Assembly: GCF_016625195.1 (NCBI RefSeq)
Contig: NZ_JACVUP010000001.1
Span: 186,001 to 250,000, forward strand
From: Erwinia sp. S63
GTDB lineage: Bacteria > Pseudomonadota > Gammaproteobacteria > Enterobacterales > Enterobacteriaceae
Direction of reading: 5' to 3'
Length of the DNA stretch: 64,000 bases
Positions 29,435-39,851 of the stretch are shown one piece after another. Each line of letters starts with the position of its first letter. Within the stretch, counting starts at the first letter, position 1. The translations under genes were made by a program, and so were the position numbers. Below the pieces are notes generated by a model. That model saw nothing but the letters and a program-made list of their open reading frames with translations, was not told the origin of the DNA and did not search any database.

Positions 29435-30660
29435 TATTGACGCTCTCCACGGGCAGGCTGTGCAGAACGCGTGCTGTGTGTCGCGGTGCTCTGCGGTGAC
29501 ACCACTTCGACGCTGGCGCCTTCGGTCAGGCGATCCAATCCGTCGGTGACCACGCGCTCACCGGCTTCGAGTCCGGCGCTGATCACCACCTTCTGACTGT
29601 CTTGCAGACCTGCGGTGACGCGCTTCTTACTCACTTTGTTTTCGCTGTTGACCACCCAGACAAAGTGACCGTCGTTGCTCATTTGTAGCGCAGCCGTTGG
29701 GATCACCACCGCATCCTGCAGCGTGTCCACTTTCAGGCGCGCGTTGACGAACTGATTGGGGAACAGCGTGTCATCCTGATTATCAAATCGCGCTTTGAGT
29801 TTGATGGTGCCGGTGGTGGCATCAATCTGGTTGTCGAGACTGAGCAGGGTACCGCTGGTGAGCAGAGTTTTGTTGCTGCGATCCCAGGCTTCGACGATCA
29901 GCGGCTGACCGCTTTTCTGTGCCTTGAGGATCTGGCTGATGTTGTTCTCGGCAACGCTGAACACCACGTCAATCGGATGGGTTTCGGTGATCACCACTAA
30001 GCCGGTGGTATCGCCGGAGGTAATGTAGTTGCCAACATCGACCTGCTTCAAACCGACGCGACCGGAGATCGGCGCGGTAATGCGGCTGTAAGTGAGATTG
30101 AGCTGCGCGCTGGCAACGTTACCTTCATCGGCTTTAATCGTGCCGAGAGTTTCACTGACCAGCGAGCGCTGCGTATCCAGTTCCTGCTGCGACACCAGCG
30201 AGGTTTTCGCCAGCTTTTCATAACGGCTGAGATCGCGACGTGCATTGGCGAGCGTGGCCTGATCTTTTGCCAGCTGGCCTTGTGCCTGAATTAAGGCGAC
30301 CTGATACGGGCGGGGATCGATCTCGGCCAGCAGCGCACCGGCTGCGACCTGCTGACCTTCCTGGAAATGCAATGCCATCAGTTGGCCGTCAACGCGGCTG
30401 CGTACCGTCACGGTATTGGCGGCGGTGACGGTGCCAAGCCCGCTGAGATAGTAGGGCACGCTCTGGGTCGTTGCGGCAGCGGCCTGCACCGGAGCTAAAG
30501 GACGGCGATTTGCGCCGCCTGCGCCGCGACCATGATGCTGCTGGCCCTCGGCTTGCGGCTGCTTACTCGGTTCCGCAGGATGCTGCCACCAGTAATATCC
30601 GCCCGCCACAGCGGCGATCGCGACAAGTGTTATCAGGCTTGTTTTCAGTCGACTGTTCAT
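29434..30660 (-). CDS. mdtA: Membrane fusion protein MdtA
   Basis: A 408-residue periplasmic adaptor linking MdtBC to the outer-membrane channel TolC. It has an N-terminal membrane anchor (about 7-26), a Gly/His/Gln-rich linker, then the lipoyl half-motif [20 protein letters not shown], an alpha-hairpin (about 125-185), and the second lipoyl half [14 protein letters not shown] with a C-terminal beta-barrel. It is the first gene of the leftward mdtABC-vapBC-mdtD-baeSR operon. The 240 bases to the divergent aldo/keto reductase gene contain the promoter region; I could not pick out a convincing BaeR box. Confidence 0.96.
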   Translation of the reverse strand: MNSRLKTSLITLVAIAAVAGGYYWWQHPAEPSKQPQAEGQQHHGRGAGGANRRPLAPVQAAAATTQSVPYYLSGLGTVTAANTVTVRSRVDGQLMALHFQEGQQVAAGALLAEIDPRPYQVALIQAQGQLAKDQATLANARRDLSRYEKLAKTSLVSQQELDTQRSLVSETLGTIKADEGNVASAQLNLTYSRITAPISGRVGLKQVDVGNYITSGDTTGLVVITETHPIDVVFSVAENNISQILKAQKSGQPLIVEAWDRSNKTLLTSGTLLSLDNQIDATTGTIKLKARFDNQDDTLFPNQFVNARLKVDTLQDAVVIPTAALQMSNDGHFVWVVNSENKVSKKRVTAGLQDSQKVVISAGLEAGERVVTDGLDRLTEGASVEVVSPQSTATHSTRSAQPARGERQ

Positions 30661-30900
30661 CTGCTTGCGTGCTCTCCAGCGGTTTCGTATTCCCCAAATG
30701 CGAAAGCAAAATGGCCGTTTCGCAAACGAAATGATTGTAGACGCCCGGGCCGGGCAAAAATTGAAGGAATTAAGAATATCTCCCCTGACAGGCTAAGTAT
30801 TCATATTACGTAATCATTTTGGCAGGAAAACGCATAAGCGCAGCGATTTCCTTTGCTAAGCTCAAAGGCGGTCATGTCTCGTTTCAATAAGGAGAACAAA

Positions 30901-31863
30901 ATGAGTCAACAGAAAACCCGTCAGCTTGGCGACAGTGGTATTCAGGTTCCGCTTCTCACTTTTGGCGGCAACGTTTTCGGCTGGACAGTCGACGAGAAAA
31001 CCTCGTTCTCACTGCTCGACGCGCTGGTAGAAAAAGGGCTGTTCTTTATCGATACCGCGGACGTTTATTCGCGCTGGGCTCCTGGTAATGAAGGGGGCGA
31101 GTCTGAAACCATCATCGGTAAATGGCTGAAAAAGAGCGGCAAGCGCGACAGTATTGTGCTGGCAACCAAAGTCGGAATGGAGCTGTCACCGGAGAAAACC
31201 GGGCTAAAACCGGCTTACATCCGTCAGGCAGTGGAAGATTCGCTGCGTCGTTTGCAAACCGATGTGATCGATCTCTATCAGGCGCACCGCGACGACCAGG
31301 ATACGCCGCTGGTCGATACACTGAAAGCCTTTGATTCGCTAATTAAAGAAGGCAAAGTGCGTGCAATTGGCGCCTCCAACTACAATGCTAAACGTCTGCA
31401 GGAAGCGCTGGATATCAGTAAGAAAGAGGGACTGGCGCGTTATGAAACTCTGCAGCCGGAATACAACCTGTATGACCGCCAGGATTATGAAGGCGGGCTG
31501 GAGCAGGTGGCGGTTAAGAATGGCCTCGGCGTGATTAACTACTACTCGCTGGCCAGCGGTTTCCTGAGCGGTAAGTACAAAAAGCCGGAAGATGCCAGCA
31601 AGAGCAAACGCGGGCAGGGCATCGTCGAGAAGTATCTTAACGAGCGCGGCAAGCGCATTGTCGAAGCGCTGGAGGATGTGGCGGCTTCGCACGATGCATC
31701 AGCGACTCAGGTCGCGCTGGCGTGGCAGATTGCGCGCCCGAGCATCACCGCACCGATCGTCAGTGCCACCTCGCTGGAACAGATCAATGAACTGGTGAAA
31801 GCCACTGAATTAGAACTGAGCAAGCAGGAAATTGAAGAGCTGGCGAGTGCCAGCAAAGCGTAA
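30901..31863 (+). CDS. Aldo/keto reductase
   Basis: A 320-residue NADPH-dependent TIM-barrel reductase of aldehydes or ketones. Catalytic residues are visible as D and Y in FIDTADVYS, K in LATKVG and H in LYQAHRDD. The cofactor-binding C-terminal segment APIVSATSLEQINE follows. The start at ATG 30901 is set by AAGGAG just upstream; the earlier start at 30853 has none. It is divergent from mdtA and monocistronic with its own terminator. The substrate is unknown. Confidence 0.88.
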   Translation: MSQQKTRQLGDSGIQVPLLTFGGNVFGWTVDEKTSFSLLDALVEKGLFFIDTADVYSRWAPGNEGGESETIIGKWLKKSGKRDSIVLATKVGMELSPEKTGLKPAYIRQAVEDSLRRLQTDVIDLYQAHRDDQDTPLVDTLKAFDSLIKEGKVRAIGASNYNAKRLQEALDISKKEGLARYETLQPEYNLYDRQDYEGGLEQVAVKNGLGVINYYSLASGFLSGKYKKPEDASKSKRGQGIVEKYLNERGKRIVEALEDVAASHDASATQVALAWQIARPSITAPIVSATSLEQINELVKATELELSKQEIEELASASKA

Positions 31864-31869
31864 TCCACC

Positions 31870-31907
31870 CGGGGCGCAGCGGCGTCCCGCTTTAATTTGT
31901 TTTTTTG
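31870..31907 (+). terminator. Terminator after the aldo/keto reductase gene
   Basis: CGGGGCGC-AGCG-GCGTCCCG forms an 8-bp stem with one G-T pair, followed by a T-rich tract ending in seven T residues. Confidence 0.65.
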
Positions 31908-32082
31908 CCATGCAAAAAATGCCATTTCTGTAAAAAGATATTCATTCATAGACCCTTGTCACAGTTGCGTTAATTAACTATCACCCTTCCAATTAGTGCG
32001 CACATATTTGCAAAAATTGACATAACGCCAGCACTATCCTCTGTTCGATCCTTTCCCGTCACATCACAAAAGAATAACGATC

Positions 32083-33417
32083 ATGAACAGAAAAAAAGCA
32101 GTGCAGCATATGCCCCGTCTGGCAGCGGGCACCCTGATGTTTGCGATGTTGAGTACATCAGCAATGGCGGCTGATGCATTCAGCTATGACTCACCTTACA
32201 TGTTCGGCGATTGGGGTGGTTCCCGAACGCAGCTGGAAAAAGACGGCATCAAATTCGACGTCAACTACACCATGGAGAGCGCTTCTAACCTTGGTGGTGG
32301 CGCAGACAAAAATACCTCTATGCGTTACAGCGATCAGTGGGCGTTTGGCGCCAACTTTGACCTGGAAAAACTGCTGAACTGGCAGGATGCGCAATTCCAG
32401 ATGACCATCACTGACCGTAATGGGCAAAACATTTCCGATCAGGTCGCCGATCGTCGCACTGGCATGCTTTCTTCAACGCAGGAAGTGTATGGCCGTGGAC
32501 AAACCTGGCGCCTGACGCAATTCTGGCTGAGCAAAGGTTTGTTTGATGACGCGGTTAACCTGAAAGCCGGTCGTGTCACCGTCGGTGAAGACTTCGATAA
32601 CTTCGACAGTAAGTTCCAGAACCTGGCCTTTGGTAGTGGTCAGGCGGGTAACTGGCGTGGCGATCGCTGGTTTAACTGGCCGGTTTCCCAGTGGGGCGGC
32701 CGTGTGAAGTTCAACATCACGCCAGAAGTGTTCTTCCAGGTCGGCTTCTATAACCAGAACAGTTCCAACTACGATCGCGGCGATGGCTTCCGTCTCGACA
32801 CCAGCAATTCCGAAGGCAACATGGTGCCAGTGGAACTGGGTTGGAAACCGACTTTCGGTGCCGACAAACTGCCGGGTAACTACCGTATCGGGTATTACTA
32901 TTCGTCAGCCAACAGCGATAACTACGGCAGCTGGCGCGATGGCGCTTATCAGAGCCAGGATCACGCCTACGGCGGCTACGTGCTGTTACAACAACAGCTG
33001 ACAGCCCAAGGTGGTGATGCCAGCCGTGGATTGGGCGTGACGGTTCAGGCGGTGATGAACGACCATAAAACCTCGAAAACCGACAACTATCAGTCCATCA
33101 GTTTCACCTGGAAAGGGCCGTTTGATGCGCGTCCACAGGATGAAATCGGTGTCGGTGCGGCGCGTATCCACGTAAATAGCGCCTATACCCGTTCGCTGCG
33201 TGAGCAGAACAACACTAACGGCGAAACTGACTTCAACAGCCCGACCTATCTGCCGATTCAGGATGGCTCGGAATACAACTACGAAATCTACTACAACGCT
33301 CAGTTGACCAAATGGCTGCAGCTGCGTCCGAACCTGCAATATGTGGTGGCACCGGGTGCAGTGAGTGAAGTAAAAGATGCGTTTGTTGGCGGCATCGCGG
33401 CGAACATTAATTTCTGA
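32083..33417 (+). CDS. Carbohydrate-selective porin, OprB family
   Basis: A 444-residue outer-membrane beta-barrel. The signal peptide is about 1-29 with cleavage after SAMA. The mature part begins with DSPYMFGDWGGSRTQLEKDGI, the OprB-family N-terminal signature. Amphipathic strands alternate throughout, and the protein ends in the aromatic residue Phe (ANINF) required for barrel assembly. It should allow diffusion of sugars into the periplasm. It is monocistronic with a strong terminator; the sugar specificity cannot be told from the sequence. Confidence 0.88.
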   Translation: MNRKKAVQHMPRLAAGTLMFAMLSTSAMAADAFSYDSPYMFGDWGGSRTQLEKDGIKFDVNYTMESASNLGGGADKNTSMRYSDQWAFGANFDLEKLLNWQDAQFQMTITDRNGQNISDQVADRRTGMLSSTQEVYGRGQTWRLTQFWLSKGLFDDAVNLKAGRVTVGEDFDNFDSKFQNLAFGSGQAGNWRGDRWFNWPVSQWGGRVKFNITPEVFFQVGFYNQNSSNYDRGDGFRLDTSNSEGNMVPVELGWKPTFGADKLPGNYRIGYYYSSANSDNYGSWRDGAYQSQDHAYGGYVLLQQQLTAQGGDASRGLGVTVQAVMNDHKTSKTDNYQSISFTWKGPFDARPQDEIGVGAARIHVNSAYTRSLREQNNTNGETDFNSPTYLPIQDGSEYNYEIYYNAQLTKWLQLRPNLQYVVAPGAVSEVKDAFVGGIAANINF

Positions 33418-33435
33418 TTCGCGGATGTAGATGAA

Positions 33436-33466
33436 AATGGCGGCCAGGGTGGCCGCCATTTTTTTT
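33436..33466 (+). terminator. Rho-independent terminator of the porin gene
   Basis: The stem AATGGCGGCC/GGCCGCCATT (10 bp, 5-base loop) is followed by about eight T residues. Confidence 0.92.
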
Positions 33467-33549
33467 GCTTGTTACCGGTGCAATCTATTGCGCATCGTTC
33501 AGCGAATCAACCACCGCTACTGCGCGCGATAGAGTGCCTGCAACTGGAG

Positions 33550-34902
33550 TTAACGGAACAACACTTCCGCCCAGCGCGCCAGACCGGCGGTAACGGAACC
33601 GAAGTCATCGCCACCCGCGATTGGCGTATCCGGCAACGCCTGCTGCAATGCCGCACGCAGCACTGGCGAACGTGCGCTACCGCCGGTGAGGTAGATCACT
33701 TCCGGCTTGGTTTCACAGGTGGCGAGTGCCAGATGCACCTGCTCCAGGATGCGCTCCAGCGGCTGATTGATGGCTTCTTCCAGTTGCGTGGCGCTGATAT
33801 CAGCCTGCAATGATTGAGCGATGAACGCCAGCGACGCTTCGGTTTGTGGCAACTCTGACAAGGCGATTTTGCTCTCTTCCGCCGCACGTACCAGACGATA
33901 ACTCAGCTTCTGCTGCCACACTTTCAGCAGGTGCGCCACTTTGTCACCTTGCTCGGCATCACGGATCAGATCGCGCAGCAGCTTGCCGCTGGCCGCAGAG
34001 TAGAAGTCGCTTTGTGCCGGAACGTCGTTGATCGCCACCGCGTTCCACCACGGCAGTGCGGGCAGGGCGGTGCCTTTTTGCGTGTTACCGCCCAGACCCA
34101 GTAAAGGCATCAGGGTTTTGAACGCGAGGATGATATCGAGATCGTTACCGCCCACACGGCAACCTGAATGGCCCAGCAGACTTTTGCGACGGTCGGTTTT
34201 ATTGCGCCACTCTGGACCCATCAACAACATCGAGCAGTCGGTAGTACCACCGCCGATATCGACCACCAGCACGCGCGTCTCTTTCTCTAACGTCGCTTCA
34301 AAGTCCAGACCTGCCGCAACCGGTTCAAACTGGAACTCAACGTCGCGGAAGCCAGCACGCTTCGCCGCACGCAGCAAAATGCCCTGCGCCTGCTGGTTGG
34401 CGTCTTCACCGCCGAGGCCCTGGAAGTTGATCGGGCGACCAATCACCGCCTGCTCAATCGGGCGGTCGAGTTGAGTTTCCCCCTGCTGGCGGATGTGCAG
34501 CATCATGGCGCACACCAGATCTTCGAAGAAGGCGATTTGCTGTGGCTTTAAACCGTTGGCACCAAGGAAAGATTTCGGTGATTTTACAAACCACACTTCT
34601 TCCGGATCGACCATATATTGCTTCAGCGCGGTCAGACCGAACTGCACGCTGCCTGACGTGACATCGATGTCTTCTTCGCGGTTGTAACGCAGTGCGCGCT
34701 GTAACAGCGCGGTACCTTCGGTATCCGGGGTTGGTACCTGATGATGACGGTGCAGCCATTCACTGATCGCTTCACGCGTAGGTGCACAAATCATGGAGGG
34801 AAGCAGACGCTGACCGTTCTCCAGTGTCAGCAGGCGCGGTGTGCCGTTATCGCTCACTGCGATAGAACAGTTGGCCGTGCCGTAATCGAATCCAATGAAC
34901 AT
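33550..34902 (-). CDS. yegD: Hsp70-family chaperone-like protein YegD
   Basis: A 450-residue actin-fold ATPase related to the DnaK nucleotide-binding domain but lacking the substrate-binding domain. It has the phosphate-1 motif FIGFDYGTANCSIAV at the N-terminus, phosphate-2 VLVVDIGGGTTDCSMLL, and the adenosine-site motif VIYLTGGSARSPVL. The cellular role is not established. The start ATG 34902 gives the same N-terminus as E. coli YegD (MFIGFDYG) and follows GGGGGA; 34914 is less likely. It lies 75 bases from dgcE, both leftward. Confidence 0.93.
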   Translation of the reverse strand: MFIGFDYGTANCSIAVSDNGTPRLLTLENGQRLLPSMICAPTREAISEWLHRHHQVPTPDTEGTALLQRALRYNREEDIDVTSGSVQFGLTALKQYMVDPEEVWFVKSPKSFLGANGLKPQQIAFFEDLVCAMMLHIRQQGETQLDRPIEQAVIGRPINFQGLGGEDANQQAQGILLRAAKRAGFRDVEFQFEPVAAGLDFEATLEKETRVLVVDIGGGTTDCSMLLMGPEWRNKTDRRKSLLGHSGCRVGGNDLDIILAFKTLMPLLGLGGNTQKGTALPALPWWNAVAINDVPAQSDFYSAASGKLLRDLIRDAEQGDKVAHLLKVWQQKLSYRLVRAAEESKIALSELPQTEASLAFIAQSLQADISATQLEEAINQPLERILEQVHLALATCETKPEVIYLTGGSARSPVLRAALQQALPDTPIAGGDDFGSVTAGLARWAEVLFR

Positions 34903-34977
34903 TTTATCCCCCATGCCAGAAAAAAGGGGGCGACTTTAGCGCAGCCAGCGCGGGCTGGCAATGGTTAGCATGGCAGA

Positions 34978-37542
34978 TTAGGCCTGCACTTCCTGATAAA
35001 CGTGATATTGACCACGACCCGCGTGTTTCGCGCTATAACAGGCGACATCCGCCTGTGACATCACCACGTTGCTGCTACAGTTGTGCTGATCGATCTGCGT
35101 GATACCGGCACTTGCGCCGACATGATAAGGCTGATCCAACCAGAAGAAGGTGTATTCATTGACTGAAGTGACAATCCGCTGCACCACTTCGCGCATCTGA
35201 TCGACTTCACAATTAGGTAGCAATACGCCAAATTCATCACCGCCAAGGCGAGCCAGCAGATCGCTGCTGCGCAGGTGGTGTTGCATCAGCACCGCCAGTT
35301 CACGCAGCAACGCATCGCCCGCCGCATGACCGGCACTGTCATTGACCGCTTTGAATTTGTCGAGGTCGATAAACACCAGTACATGCCGGCTGTTGTTAGC
35401 CGCGGCATCATTCACCAGGCGTTTTAACTGTTGCTCAAAGCTGTGGCGATTTGGCAGCCGGGTCAGCATATCGTGTGAGGCGCTGTAGCTTAGACGCTTC
35501 ATCATCTTGCGCGATTCACTGACGTCCTGAATAACCATTACCGCACCAATGCTGGCACCGGTTAAGGTTTTCAGCGGCGTAATGCTGTAGTGAATTTCTA
35601 CCAGCGCACCATCCGGAGTGTGTAACACCAGCTCTTCTTCCAGGTCGGGTGAGGTTTTTTCTCCCGGTAAACTGCACAGCAACAGATTTTCTACGCGCGG
35701 CCCTTTAGCACCGCGCGTGATGTTTAACAGCTCGGTTAAAGCTACGCCTGCCGCTTGTTCCTGTGACCAACCGCTGAGGGTTTCGGCTACCGGGTTCATA
35801 AAGGTCACGCGCATCTCATCGTCGGTACTGATCACCGCTTCACCGATCGAATCGAGGGTAATCGACATACGCTCTTTTTCCTGGAACAGCGCTTCATTTA
35901 GCGCACGCAGTGGCGTAATGTCCTGGCAAATACCGAGCATGCGCTCGATTTGACCATCCTGACTGAGAATGCGGTTAGCCTCGGTGCGCACATAGCGCGA
36001 GCCGCTGGGCAGATTGACGCGGTATTCCATGTGGAAAGCGCTGCGTCGTTCAATCGCCTGCTGCACGGTCAGCGCGGCCGTTTCGCGTTCTGTCGGTTCC
36101 AACAGATGCAGCCAGAGATCATAGGTGGGGATTTGATGCGGCCCCAGCGCAAACAGCTCGTACATGCGCTTGTCCCACAGCATTTCCCCGGTCAGCAGAT
36201 TCCACTCCCACACGCCGATGCCGCCCGCTTCGTTAGCCAGTGTAATGCGTTCCATCAGGCGACGATTCACCTGCTCGCTCTGTTTCAGTTCCGAAATATC
36301 GACGATTTGCGAAATGAAATAGAGCGGTTGATGTTCGGCATCACGCACCATGGAGACCGTCAGGCGTGCCCAGACGATTTCACCGTCTTTGCGGAAGTAA
36401 CGCTTCTCCATGGTGTAGGTCATAATGTCACCCGCCACCAGACGCTCCAGCTGTTGCAAATCACTGTTGAGATCGTCGGGATGGGTAATTTGCTGGAAAG
36501 TGAGTTTCTTCAGTTCTTCAGCCGGAAAGCCCAGCGTTTGACACAGAGACTGATTGACCTGCTGCCAGCCACCGTTAGGCGACACCAGCGCCATGCCAAT
36601 TGCCGAGTACTCCATTGCATTACGGAAGCGGGTTTCACTCTCGCTGATATGGTGTTTTTCGCGCTGGAAGGCATCCATCACCAGCGCCATCACGTGGCTG
36701 GGGAGCAGCACTAATAGGAATGGCAACCAGGTGCTGACCTGGCCGAGTAACAAGCCGGTTTGTGCCAGGTTAACAAAGTTAAAAGCCAGCAGAATCGAGA
36801 TGAAACTGGCGTTCAGGAAGAACAGGACAAAGGCTTCAAACTTCGGCACCCGCACCGCGCACCAGAACAGGATCACCACAATAAAGGTGAAGGGCCACGG
36901 CAGAAAACGCAGCGATAAATAGCTGGCGAGCAGTGTGGCTATCAGGGTTAGCAGGGTTTCCAGCTGGCGGCCGGGGGTGATCAATTGACGCAGCGGCTTG
37001 TTGGGCCACAGCAATAGCACCGGTCCAAACGCCAGCACGCCAATCACTTCGGAGATCACCCAGGTAGAAAAGAAGGGCAACGACGCACGATGGCCAACTT
37101 GCAGCATCCAGACCGCCACCACACCGCCAATCAGTGGTGCTATTAAACCGGCGCAGACGGCAAATCGCACCCAATCGAGTAGCGAATTAAGGGGATTCCT
37201 GCGATCCAGCAGCGCGCGCAGCATTAAACCGCCGAGAATCGCCTGCACCATATTCAGGATGGCAAATTTAAGGTTGCTCAGCGCCGGACCAATGACGATT
37301 AAATTGGCCAGCGAGGTGCCAATCACACAGCTGAGCAGCAGCAATGGAACATGTTTTGAGGGAGCGCGAAACACCACCACCGTCATCAGGGCGGTGGAGT
37401 ACCAAAGCGGGGAAATACGTCCGCTGATGACGATCAGTTCGAGACAAAACAGCGTTAGTAAAAAGGCCAATGCTCCCAGAAACAGAGCATTAAGCCATTT
37501 TCTTTGCGGTCGATCCTGTGAGGTCAATATTTCGAGGGTCAT
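34978..37542 (-). CDS. dgcE: Diguanylate cyclase DgcE (YegE), short form without EAL domain
   Basis: Makes the second messenger c-di-GMP from two GTP. The 854 residues comprise an N-terminal MASE1 membrane sensor (about 20-290, 8 or more helices), three PAS domains (about 300-690; first one FRNAMEYSAIGMALVSPNGGW) and a GGDEF domain. The active-site GGDEF is at 767-771, with inhibitory-site RSSD five residues before it. E. coli DgcE is about 1105 residues and carries a degenerate EAL domain after GGDEF; here the protein stops just after GRGQYHVYQEV. The start at ATG 37542 is preferred over the TTG at 37590. Confidence 0.9.
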   Translation of the reverse strand: MTLEILTSQDRPQRKWLNALFLGALAFLLTLFCLELIVISGRISPLWYSTALMTVVVFRAPSKHVPLLLLSCVIGTSLANLIVIGPALSNLKFAILNMVQAILGGLMLRALLDRRNPLNSLLDWVRFAVCAGLIAPLIGGVVAVWMLQVGHRASLPFFSTWVISEVIGVLAFGPVLLLWPNKPLRQLITPGRQLETLLTLIATLLASYLSLRFLPWPFTFIVVILFWCAVRVPKFEAFVLFFLNASFISILLAFNFVNLAQTGLLLGQVSTWLPFLLVLLPSHVMALVMDAFQREKHHISESETRFRNAMEYSAIGMALVSPNGGWQQVNQSLCQTLGFPAEELKKLTFQQITHPDDLNSDLQQLERLVAGDIMTYTMEKRYFRKDGEIVWARLTVSMVRDAEHQPLYFISQIVDISELKQSEQVNRRLMERITLANEAGGIGVWEWNLLTGEMLWDKRMYELFALGPHQIPTYDLWLHLLEPTERETAALTVQQAIERRSAFHMEYRVNLPSGSRYVRTEANRILSQDGQIERMLGICQDITPLRALNEALFQEKERMSITLDSIGEAVISTDDEMRVTFMNPVAETLSGWSQEQAAGVALTELLNITRGAKGPRVENLLLCSLPGEKTSPDLEEELVLHTPDGALVEIHYSITPLKTLTGASIGAVMVIQDVSESRKMMKRLSYSASHDMLTRLPNRHSFEQQLKRLVNDAAANNSRHVLVFIDLDKFKAVNDSAGHAAGDALLRELAVLMQHHLRSSDLLARLGGDEFGVLLPNCEVDQMREVVQRIVTSVNEYTFFWLDQPYHVGASAGITQIDQHNCSSNVVMSQADVACYSAKHAGRGQYHVYQEVQA

Positions 37543-37690
37543 GCACGAATCCAGCAGCGCGCATTCGTTACAGGTCGAAAAATGCGCCAATCATTCTCTG
37601 TTTTGCATGCTAGCACATCTGCATCAGATGTCTGCGCAGAATCTAGTTTAGCCCTGATTCAACAAAAGTTTTGGCCCTGACGGAAAAAAG

Positions 37691-38305
37691 CTAGTCGCGA
37701 AACAGATCGGCGCGGGTATAGGGTTTTTCTAATCCGGCGAGATTGGCGGAAAAACGTTCAAGAAATTGCTGGGTGGTGGCAACGCGGCCATGACTCATCA
37801 ACACCAGCGGCACCAGCAGGGCGACACACACCTGAGCGAGACTGAAGCCTTTCAATGCGGTGCGACGCTGCGTTACCAGGAAGGCGCTGCTTAGCGTGAA
37901 GCCCAGCATCAAGCCGGTGAGCACTTCACTAAAGGAGTGCGCGTGAATCACCAGGCGTGACAGGCCGACCATCATCGGGATCAGATAGCCAATGCCAATA
38001 GTCAATGCGCGCCAAAAGGTCGGGAAGCGGCCTGAAACCAGCCACATCATTACCGGCCAAAGCGTCGCTGACATGGCGCTGTGGCCGCTGAATCCGGTGA
38101 AGTTAAATCTGGCGCTGCCAATACCAAACCCGAGAAACAGGATTTTAGACAGGCTGACCAGCAGGCCCGCCAGGCCAAAAGCGAGCAGCCAATACCAGAC
38201 GGTTTGACGGTTGTCGCTTTTCCACGGCAAGACCAGCGCGATAATCACTGCGGTCGGGATCAGCAACATGCTGTCACCAAAATAGGTCAGGGTTTTCCAA
38301 CTCAT
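37691..38305 (-). CDS. PAP2-family membrane phosphatase
   Basis: A 204-residue integral membrane protein with about six hydrophobic segments and type 2 phosphatidic acid phosphatase motifs: FSGHS (core PSGHS-like, with the active histidine) and SRLVIHAHSFSEV (SR-x5-H motif, with the nucleophile histidine). The first motif (KxxxxxxRP) is degenerate. It may dephosphorylate a lipid pyrophosphate such as undecaprenyl pyrophosphate, but the substrate is not evident. It is divergent from udk and leftward like dgcE. I know of no named E. coli equivalent at this position. Confidence 0.8.
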   Translation of the reverse strand: MSWKTLTYFGDSMLLIPTAVIIALVLPWKSDNRQTVWYWLLAFGLAGLLVSLSKILFLGFGIGSARFNFTGFSGHSAMSATLWPVMMWLVSGRFPTFWRALTIGIGYLIPMMVGLSRLVIHAHSFSEVLTGLMLGFTLSSAFLVTQRRTALKGFSLAQVCVALLVPLVLMSHGRVATTQQFLERFSANLAGLEKPYTRADLFRD

Positions 38306-38534
38306 ATTTTTCCTTGGGCTTTATTGAGTCAACCTGAGTGGAACACAACTCGGGCAGGAGAACAGTGTATCGATTAAGCGTCTGGCTGCAAAAGGGGATA
38401 TTCTGAAAAGCGGCAGGCCCATTTCTCTGGCATCAAACCGGTGAAATACCTATAATTGCCGCCAACTAACCCTCTCAATCGGCCCATTGTGGTTTCGGCT
38501 TCAATTGGCTCCAGTTATCAGGTCTTAAAAAAGT

Positions 38535-39173
38535 ATGACTGACAAGTCTCATCAGTGCGTGATCGTTGGCATCGCAGGTGCATCCGCATCCGGAAAAAGT
38601 CTTATTGCCAGCACGCTCTATCGTGAAATCCGTGACCAGGTCGGTGACGAGCATATCGGTGTGATCCCCGAAGATGCCTACTACAAAGATCAGAGCCACC
38701 TCACCATGGAAGAGAGGGTGAAAACCAACTATGACCATCCCAGCGCTATGGACCACGATCTGCTGTTGCAGCATCTGCGCGCGCTCAAGGCGGGTCAGGA
38801 TATTGAGTTACCGGTTTACAGCTATGTTGAGCACACGCGCACCAATGACTGTATTCACCTCAAGCCGAAGAAAGTGATCATCCTCGAAGGCATTCTGCTG
38901 CTGACCGATGCGCGTCTGCGTCAGGAGATGAACTTCTCCATCTTCGTGGATACCCCGCTGGATATCTGTCTGATGCGTCGTATGAAGCGCGATGTAAATG
39001 AGCGTGGCCGTTCCATGGATTCGGTGATGAGCCAGTATCAGAAGACCGTGCGTCCGATGTTCCTGCAGTTTATCGAGCCCTCCAAGCAATACGCTGACAT
39101 TATCGTGCCGCGCGGCGGGAAGAACCGCATCGCTATCGATATTCTCAAAGCCAAGATTAACCAATATCTTTGA
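38535..39173 (+). CDS. udk: Uridine kinase
   Basis: Phosphorylates uridine and cytidine to UMP/CMP in pyrimidine salvage. The 212 residues nearly equal the E. coli enzyme (213), with the P-loop [11 protein letters not shown] at about 12-22, [25 protein letters not shown] and [24 protein letters not shown]. The first gene of the udk-dcd-asmA series, 87 bases before dcd. Confidence 0.97.
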   Translation: MTDKSHQCVIVGIAGASASGKSLIASTLYREIRDQVGDEHIGVIPEDAYYKDQSHLTMEERVKTNYDHPSAMDHDLLLQHLRALKAGQDIELPVYSYVEHTRTNDCIHLKPKKVIILEGILLLTDARLRQEMNFSIFVDTPLDICLMRRMKRDVNERGRSMDSVMSQYQKTVRPMFLQFIEPSKQYADIIVPRGGKNRIAIDILKAKINQYL

Positions 39174-39260
39174 AATTACGGCGTCCGGATGGACGTGACG
39201 CGTGAAGGTTGTCACAACAGTGGCGACCTTTCGCTACACTTAAAGCATGGAGACTCTGCG

Positions 39261-39842
39261 ATGAGATTATGCGATCGCGACATTGAAGCCTGGCTCGACA
39301 ACGGTAAACTGGCGATTGAACCGCGCCCACCGGTTGAGCGTATTAATGGCGCTACCGTGGATGTGCGCCTCGGCAATCAGTTCCGCACCTTTAGTGGTCA
39401 CACTGCGCCATTTATTGATTTGAGTGGTCCAAAACACGAAGTTAGCGCCGCACTGGATCGCGTAATGAGCGATGAGATTGTGCTGCCGGAAGGGGAAGCG
39501 TTCTTCCTGCATCCGGGCGAATTAGCGCTGGCAGTGACGCTGGAATCGGTCACGATTCCGGATGATCTGGTGGGGTGGCTGGATGGCCGCTCTTCGCTGG
39601 CGCGTTTGGGTTTGATGGTGCACGTTACGGCGCACCGTATCGATCCAGGCTGGCAGGGGCGTATCGTGCTGGAATTCTACAACTCCGGCAAATTGCCGCT
39701 GGCACTGCGTCCAGGCATGTTGATCGGTGCATTAAGCTTTGAGCCATTGTCTGGCCCGGCGGCACGCCCCTATAACCGCCGCGAAGATGCAAAATATCGT
39801 GGTCAGCAGGGTGCCGATGCCAGCCGTATCGACAAAGACTGA
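39261..39842 (+). CDS. dcd: dCTP deaminase
   Basis: Deaminates dCTP to dUTP, feeding dTMP synthesis. It is a homotrimeric protein of 193 residues, identical in length to the E. coli enzyme. Key blocks are [12 protein letters not shown] at the N-terminus, [12 protein letters not shown] with the catalytic arginine/serine region, and [23 protein letters not shown] with the catalytic glutamate. ATG 39261 follows GGAG by eight bases; the longer frame from 39189 adds non-homologous residues. Confidence 0.97.
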   Translation: MRLCDRDIEAWLDNGKLAIEPRPPVERINGATVDVRLGNQFRTFSGHTAPFIDLSGPKHEVSAALDRVMSDEIVLPEGEAFFLHPGELALAVTLESVTIPDDLVGWLDGRSSLARLGLMVHVTAHRIDPGWQGRIVLEFYNSGKLPLALRPGMLIGALSFEPLSGPAARPYNRREDAKYRGQQGADASRIDKD

Positions 39843-39851
39843 TGTTCGCCT

